A stretch of 64,000 bases of DNA. Origin: Bradyrhizobium sp. RP6. GTDB taxonomy: Bacteria > Pseudomonadota > Alphaproteobacteria > Rhizobiales > Xanthobacteraceae. The notes under the pieces are model-generated. The model did no database searches. It worked only from the letters and a program-made list of their open reading frames with translations, and was not told where the DNA came from. Below, piece by piece: positions 60,687 to 64,000 of this stretch. How positions within the stretch are numbered: position 1 is the stretch's first letter; every line of letters begins with the position of its first letter. The position numbers and the translations under genes were made by a program. The stretch is from positions 124,001-188,000 of the forward strand of contig NZ_RQIT01000012.1 in the NCBI RefSeq assembly GCF_003837805.1, read 5' to 3'.

Positions 60687-61454
60687 CTATCCGAGCAAGA
60701 AGCCCTTCAGTCCGGCGTAGATGGAGCCGACACCGGTCGCAGCGACGCCGGCAAGCGGCCCCGCCGTCTGCATGAGGTCCTGGATCAGGCGGGCGCGGCG
60801 GCGCAGCTGCTCCTCGCCGACGTGCTGCCCCAGCAGGCGCGCCACGCGGAAGGCGAACGCATTCGGCTTACCGCCCTGGGTCAGCACACGCGGCAGGATC
60901 TGGAAGATCACGACGCTGAGAATGTTTCCGGAGACGAAAGCGAGTAGGATGCTCGCGCCATATTCGAAGACCTCCTGCCACTCGATCCAGACCGTCGGCA
61001 AGATCGGGACATCATCGTGCAGGCCGGTGACCGTCAGCATCGCGAGAATGCTGACGCCTGCGGCCAGGAACGCCAGCACGAATGCCGTCAGGGCGGAGAC
61101 CCGGTGCAGCGGATAGGCCACGAATCCGAACAGGAGCGGGATGACGATCGATGCAATCCGAAGCGGGATCGGCGACACGTTGAAGGTGATGGTCACGAGC
61201 ACATGCGCGATCACCAGCAGCAGGGACGGAATCAAGATATAGAGCACCGCATGCGTTCCAAAATAGCGCAGCGGATTGTTGTAGCGTTCGAGGCGGACAT
61301 TGACGCGGTCGAGATCGCGCCTGAGCTTGTCCAGCTCGGCGACGATCTCCTCGATCTCGATAAGCGTCGGCCGTACGACGCGCAAGTCTCGCGAACAATG
61401 CTTGCACGCGATGGCTTCGTCCTTGATCGTCTCGGCGCAAAACGGACATTCCAT
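60687..61454 (-). CDS. Zinc-ribbon membrane protein of the CHAT operon
   Basis: This 255-residue protein begins with a zinc ribbon (MECPFCAETIKDEAIACKHC, four cysteines as CxxC pairs). A coiled coil follows at about 31-58, then four or five membrane helices from about 65 to 195, and a final amphipathic helix pair with a Gly-rich end. The arrangement suggests a cytosolic metal-binding head on a membrane platform. It starts 2 nt after the preceding zinc-ribbon gene and is the last gene of the operon. I know no function for this exact architecture. Confidence 0.85.
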   Translation of the reverse strand: MECPFCAETIKDEAIACKHCSRDLRVVRPTLIEIEEIVAELDKLRRDLDRVNVRLERYNNPLRYFGTHAVLYILIPSLLLVIAHVLVTITFNVSPIPLRIASIVIPLLFGFVAYPLHRVSALTAFVLAFLAAGVSILAMLTVTGLHDDVPILPTVWIEWQEVFEYGASILLAFVSGNILSVVIFQILPRVLTQGGKPNAFAFRVARLLGQHVGEEQLRRRARLIQDLMQTAGPLAGVAATGVGSIYAGLKGFLLG

Positions 61455-61456
61455 CG

Positions 61457-61654
61457 CTAGCGCGACTTTCTCCGCCTCATGATGGCTTCGACCTCGTCCC
61501 TGGCCCGCCGCAGTTCATCGCGCAGCTTCTCGCGCTTGCGCAGCAGATCGTCGCGCTCCGCGAGCAGCGTGGCGGGAACGGCGATGTCGCACCCGCACGA
61601 GGCGCAAACCAGCGCTCCCTCTGCACTCTCGGACCGGCAGTAAGGACACGTCAC
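61457..61654 (-). CDS. Small zinc-ribbon coiled-coil protein
   Basis: This 65-residue protein has an N-terminal zinc ribbon with CPYC and CASCGC motifs, then a highly charged coiled coil (LLAERDDLLRKREKLRDELR and onward) and a basic end (MRRRKSR). The shape mirrors the first 60 residues of the next gene, so the two may be related by duplication or interact through their coiled coils. Its ATG overlaps the stop of the upstream exported-protein gene as ATGA. Confidence 0.8.
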   Translation of the reverse strand: MTCPYCRSESAEGALVCASCGCDIAVPATLLAERDDLLRKREKLRDELRRARDEVEAIMRRRKSR

Positions 61655-62094
61655 TTGGGTGCGACCTTCAGGGTGAAGACGGTCGTGCCCGGCCGGCCAT
61701 CGCTGTCCTTGATATCGACGCGCACCGTGTATTCGCCGGGCGGCAGCTCCGCATCCTGCATGTTGATGCCGTCGGCCTGCACGAAGGGCTTGACCCGAGG
61801 GGTCAGGTCGACGTTCGGCGTCCGGAGGAAGATCACCTTGACCGACTCCGGATCGATCTTTGCCCCGCCATAGGATTGAAATTTCAACACCAGCCGGAGA
61901 GGTGAGCTTGCCGAGGCGCCCGGCGAGACGAACTCGACCTTGGGACCGCGCAGGATGCCGCGCTGATCGACGGCAACCGCTCCCTTCGGCGGCGGCAATT
62001 TCGCTTCCTCCTCCGAGATCAACAGCGTGGCGCGCGACGGTGCCGAGAACGACAAACCTGCAGCCACAAGGCCCAACAAGACTTTCCGCTTCAT
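61651..62094 (-). CDS. Exported beta-sandwich protein of the CHAT operon
   Basis: This 147-residue protein starts at ATG 62094, with a purine-rich GGAGGGG region about 12 bases upstream; the longer frame is shadow. A signal peptide at residues 1-22 is followed by a single all-beta domain (VKVIFLRTPNVDLTPRVK and PPGEYTVRVDIKDSDGRPGT), like an immunoglobulin or invasin-type fold. It lies 25 nt after the CHAT gene and overlaps the small zinc-ribbon gene. It may be the extracytoplasmic partner or target of the CHAT protein. Confidence 0.8.
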   Translation of the reverse strand: MKRKVLLGLVAAGLSFSAPSRATLLISEEEAKLPPPKGAVAVDQRGILRGPKVEFVSPGASASSPLRLVLKFQSYGGAKIDPESVKVIFLRTPNVDLTPRVKPFVQADGINMQDAELPPGEYTVRVDIKDSDGRPGTTVFTLKVAPK

Positions 62095-62119
62095 TTTCCC
62101 TGCCCCTCCTCCCTGTTCG

Positions 62120-64000
62120 TCAACGAAAGCCGCCATCGCCGATGATGGTGTACGGTGCCCAGAACAGCGGATGCGCATAGGCAAACTCGGTCTTGCCTTC
62201 GCTGTTGAGATAGCCCGGACCATCGACGAGGGCCATCGCCGCCTGGCGCAGCGCTTCGCTGCGCGACAGCTTGGGATCGTCGGCCTGCCGCTTGAACAGG
62301 TCGGTCACCAATTGCCGCGCCGACTGCGAATGGACCGACCAGTTCGTCACCAGCAGCGCGCGCGTTCCGGCGTAGAAAAACGCGCGCCCAAGCCCGGATG
62401 CGGCCTCGGCCCCTGCTCCAGCGCCGGCGCCGGTGTTGCAGGCCGAGAGAATGACCCAGTCCGCGTCCAGCTTGAGGCCGAGGATCTCCTCCATGGTCAG
62501 GAGGCCGTCGCCGCCCTCCCCGGTCACCGCCGGCGACGACAAAGCGAGCGCCGGCTGCGTCAGCCCGTTCAGCTCGCCCGGGACCAGTCCGTGGGTGGCA
62601 AAGGCCAGGATCCTGAAGCCGGACAGATTCATGGTCTTCACCGCGCTCTCGGTCGCGCTTTTGCCGAGAAACAGCACCTTGGAGGGATCCGCCTGCAAGG
62701 CCAGCGCGATCGATTTCAACTCGTCGGCGGTATCGGGCAGACGAGGCAGGAGACCGAGCTCGGCGCTGTCGACGCCTTCGAGCCTTGGACTGTTGCGCCG
62801 CTTCAGCGGGCCTCCGCGTGTGATATTGCCACCGCCGTCGGCGATCTGAACCTTCTCCCCTTCGCCTTCCGCCTCGGCCTGCTGCTCGCTGTTGAAATAG
62901 GGATCGCCAAAGGCCACGAGGTCGCCGCGGCCGGGCCTGCCCGGCGGCAATTGCCGCAGCGTGCGCAACGCCGCCGCCGAAGGCACCGTCGACACGGCAT
63001 GCGTCCGCGCGAGCCACGGGACCTTGCGATAGCCGATGAAGAGCGGGTCCTCGTCGGCGGCAACTTCCGCCGGCGCCGTCGGCAACAAGGACAGCGGCAA
63101 CAATCCCAGCGCGCCGTTGGTCACCACGATCACGTTCCTCGCCGGCTTCCAGCCGCTCTCGACCGGCTTGAGAAGCAGTTCGTAGAGCTCGTAGCCGAGC
63201 TTGAGGTCGAACGGCGGAATGTCAGAGATCATCGCAGCTTGCGGCTCGAGCGCTTCGCGCAGCTTGCGTATCTTCGTCTCGATGTCGCCGATCCTGGCCT
63301 GGACGGCGGCGAATGCCACCGGCCCCGACTTCGGCACGGCCCAGACGAAACTGCCGTTCTGGCCGAAATAGAACGACAGCATGGCCTCATCGTCGGCCAG
63401 CGTGGTGCGGATCTCGGCGACGCTGGGCGGCCTGGGCGAGACGAGATCGGCGTAGATCGGGAACTTCTGCTTGATCTCCTGGCGCGCCTTGTCGCGCTGC
63501 GCGCGCAAGGCGCTGATCGAAGCCTGGATTTGCGCGACGCCCTTCTCGTCCCGTTCCGCCGCGGGAAGCGCGAGCACGTTGTTGAGCGTGCCGAGCTGGG
63601 CGTTGACCTGCTTGTTGAGGTCCTGCTCCTTGCGCACGAGTTCGGCAAGCGCAGGGTCCTTTGCAGCCGCACGCGCGCTCGAAGCCGCCAGCGCCTGCTG
63701 CACCGAACGGCCGCGGACAGCATCAGCGAGGCCGAACGTCTCTTCGCCGACCTCCTTGCCGGTTCCGACGGCCCTGGCAAGCAGCAGCAGATAGCTCTCC
63801 ACGATGGTCTGCAGCCGCTGGCTGCGCGCGGCCACCACCGTCGTGTTCTCGTCGTCGGCGTTTTCTCCGGCGCTCGCCACCATGACCGGGATCGCAGCCT
63901 TGAACTCCCGGATGGCTTCAGCATCGCGCCGTGCGCGCATCAGTCCGACCGCCAGCGTGCCGCGCGCCGAGGCGGAATCGAAATGATTCTCGCCGACCCG
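62120..64000 (-). CDS. CHAT-domain (caspase-like) protein, 5' end outside the window
   Basis: The visible 626 residues are open to the window edge, so the start is missing. The first ~210 residues are helical and TPR-like with a coiled coil near 90-170 (KDPALAELVRKEQDLNKQVN). A CHAT peptidase domain occupies about 270-620, with catalytic histidine in LAFATHGLVPG (codon 62593-62591) and catalytic cysteine in VILSACNTGAG (codon 62440-62438). The ending HPLFWAPYTIIGDGGF is typical of CHAT proteins. TPR-CHAT proteins cleave partner proteins in several bacterial defence and signalling systems. Here the neighbours are an exported protein and two zinc-ribbon proteins. Confidence 0.93.
   Translation of the reverse strand, partial: RVGENHFDSASARGTLAVGLMRARRDAEAIREFKAAIPVMVASAGENADDENTTVVAARSQRLQTIVESYLLLLARAVGTGKEVGEETFGLADAVRGRSVQQALAASSARAAAKDPALAELVRKEQDLNKQVNAQLGTLNNVLALPAAERDEKGVAQIQASISALRAQRDKARQEIKQKFPIYADLVSPRPPSVAEIRTTLADDEAMLSFYFGQNGSFVWAVPKSGPVAFAAVQARIGDIETKIRKLREALEPQAAMISDIPPFDLKLGYELYELLLKPVESGWKPARNVIVVTNGALGLLPLSLLPTAPAEVAADEDPLFIGYRKVPWLARTHAVSTVPSAAALRTLRQLPPGRPGRGDLVAFGDPYFNSEQQAEAEGEGEKVQIADGGGNITRGGPLKRRNSPRLEGVDSAELGLLPRLPDTADELKSIALALQADPSKVLFLGKSATESAVKTMNLSGFRILAFATHGLVPGELNGLTQPALALSSPAVTGEGGDGLLTMEEILGLKLDADWVILSACNTGAGAGAGAEAASGLGRAFFYAGTRALLVTNWSVHSQSARQLVTDLFKRQADDPKLSRSEALRQAAMALVDGPGYLNSEGKTEFAYAHPLFWAPYTIIGDGGFR

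Noticed and set aside
1..64000. CRISPR arrays, prophage genes, rRNA genes
   Set aside because: No regularly spaced repeats, cas genes, phage structural genes or rRNA sequence were seen on reading the window.

Overview
The window is GC-rich DNA from an alphaproteobacterium, most likely Bradyrhizobium or a close relative in the Nitrobacteraceae. The evidence is the cycHJKL-type (ccmI-E-F-H) cytochrome c maturation operon, a FeuP/FeuQ-type two-component pair, a stand-alone Ku gene, an Flp-type pilin, and intergenic palindromes of kinds I remember as frequent in Bradyrhizobium. No species is claimed.

Layout. 1-10.9 kb holds the ccm operon (minus strand), two uncharacterised genes, feuQ/feuP, a small membrane protein, Ku, a small conserved protein and an Flp pilin. 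10.9-15.0 kb is a tightly overlapping three-gene operon: an AMP/thymidine-phosphorylase-type enzyme, a PRPP-synthase-like protein and a beta-CASP metallo-nuclease. 15.1-16.4 kb is a complete IS3-family element, with inverted repeats and a 4-bp target duplication, inserted into a palindromic repeat. It is followed by about 0.8 kb of apparently non-coding, repeat-like DNA. 17.3-22.1 kb holds an exported small protein and an AraC regulator - iorA - iorB - dihaem cytochrome c group. 22.4-28.7 kb runs on the plus strand: alpha/beta hydrolase, aldo/keto reductase, VOC protein, ABM-type protein and a 976-residue regulator with a winged helix fused to an ATPase. 28.8-35.4 kb holds a ThDP enzyme, a triple-GAF histidine kinase, a DHA2-type MFS exporter and a YcgN-family protein. 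35.6-39.1 kb holds a class A penicillin-binding protein and a DUF1214/DUF1254 pair, followed by a rho-independent terminator.

39.5-60 kb is mostly metal and metalloid handling. It begins with a decayed RTX-type repeat gene. Next comes a nickel-type TonB receptor and DUF4198 operon, preceded by an exact match to the NikR operator architecture (GTATGA-N16-TCATAC). A GFA protein, a Spy/CpxP-like protein, a DUF411 protein and a methyltransferase follow. A CusBA-type RND efflux system lies next to a YtkA-like protein and a Cys/Met-rich exported protein. Last is a divergent arsenic cluster: two MFS exporters, a flavoprotein with a Cys-rich tail, and two arsR genes, then two unrelated arsenate reductases flanking an ACR3 pump. 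A shared motif of the form TTCCATA-N10-TATGGAA precedes both arms of the ars cluster.

60.6-64 kb is a minus-strand operon that runs off the window edge. It encodes a CHAT-domain protease-like protein, an exported beta-sandwich protein and two zinc-ribbon proteins, one of them a membrane protein. No tRNA, rRNA, CRISPR array or prophage was recognised.
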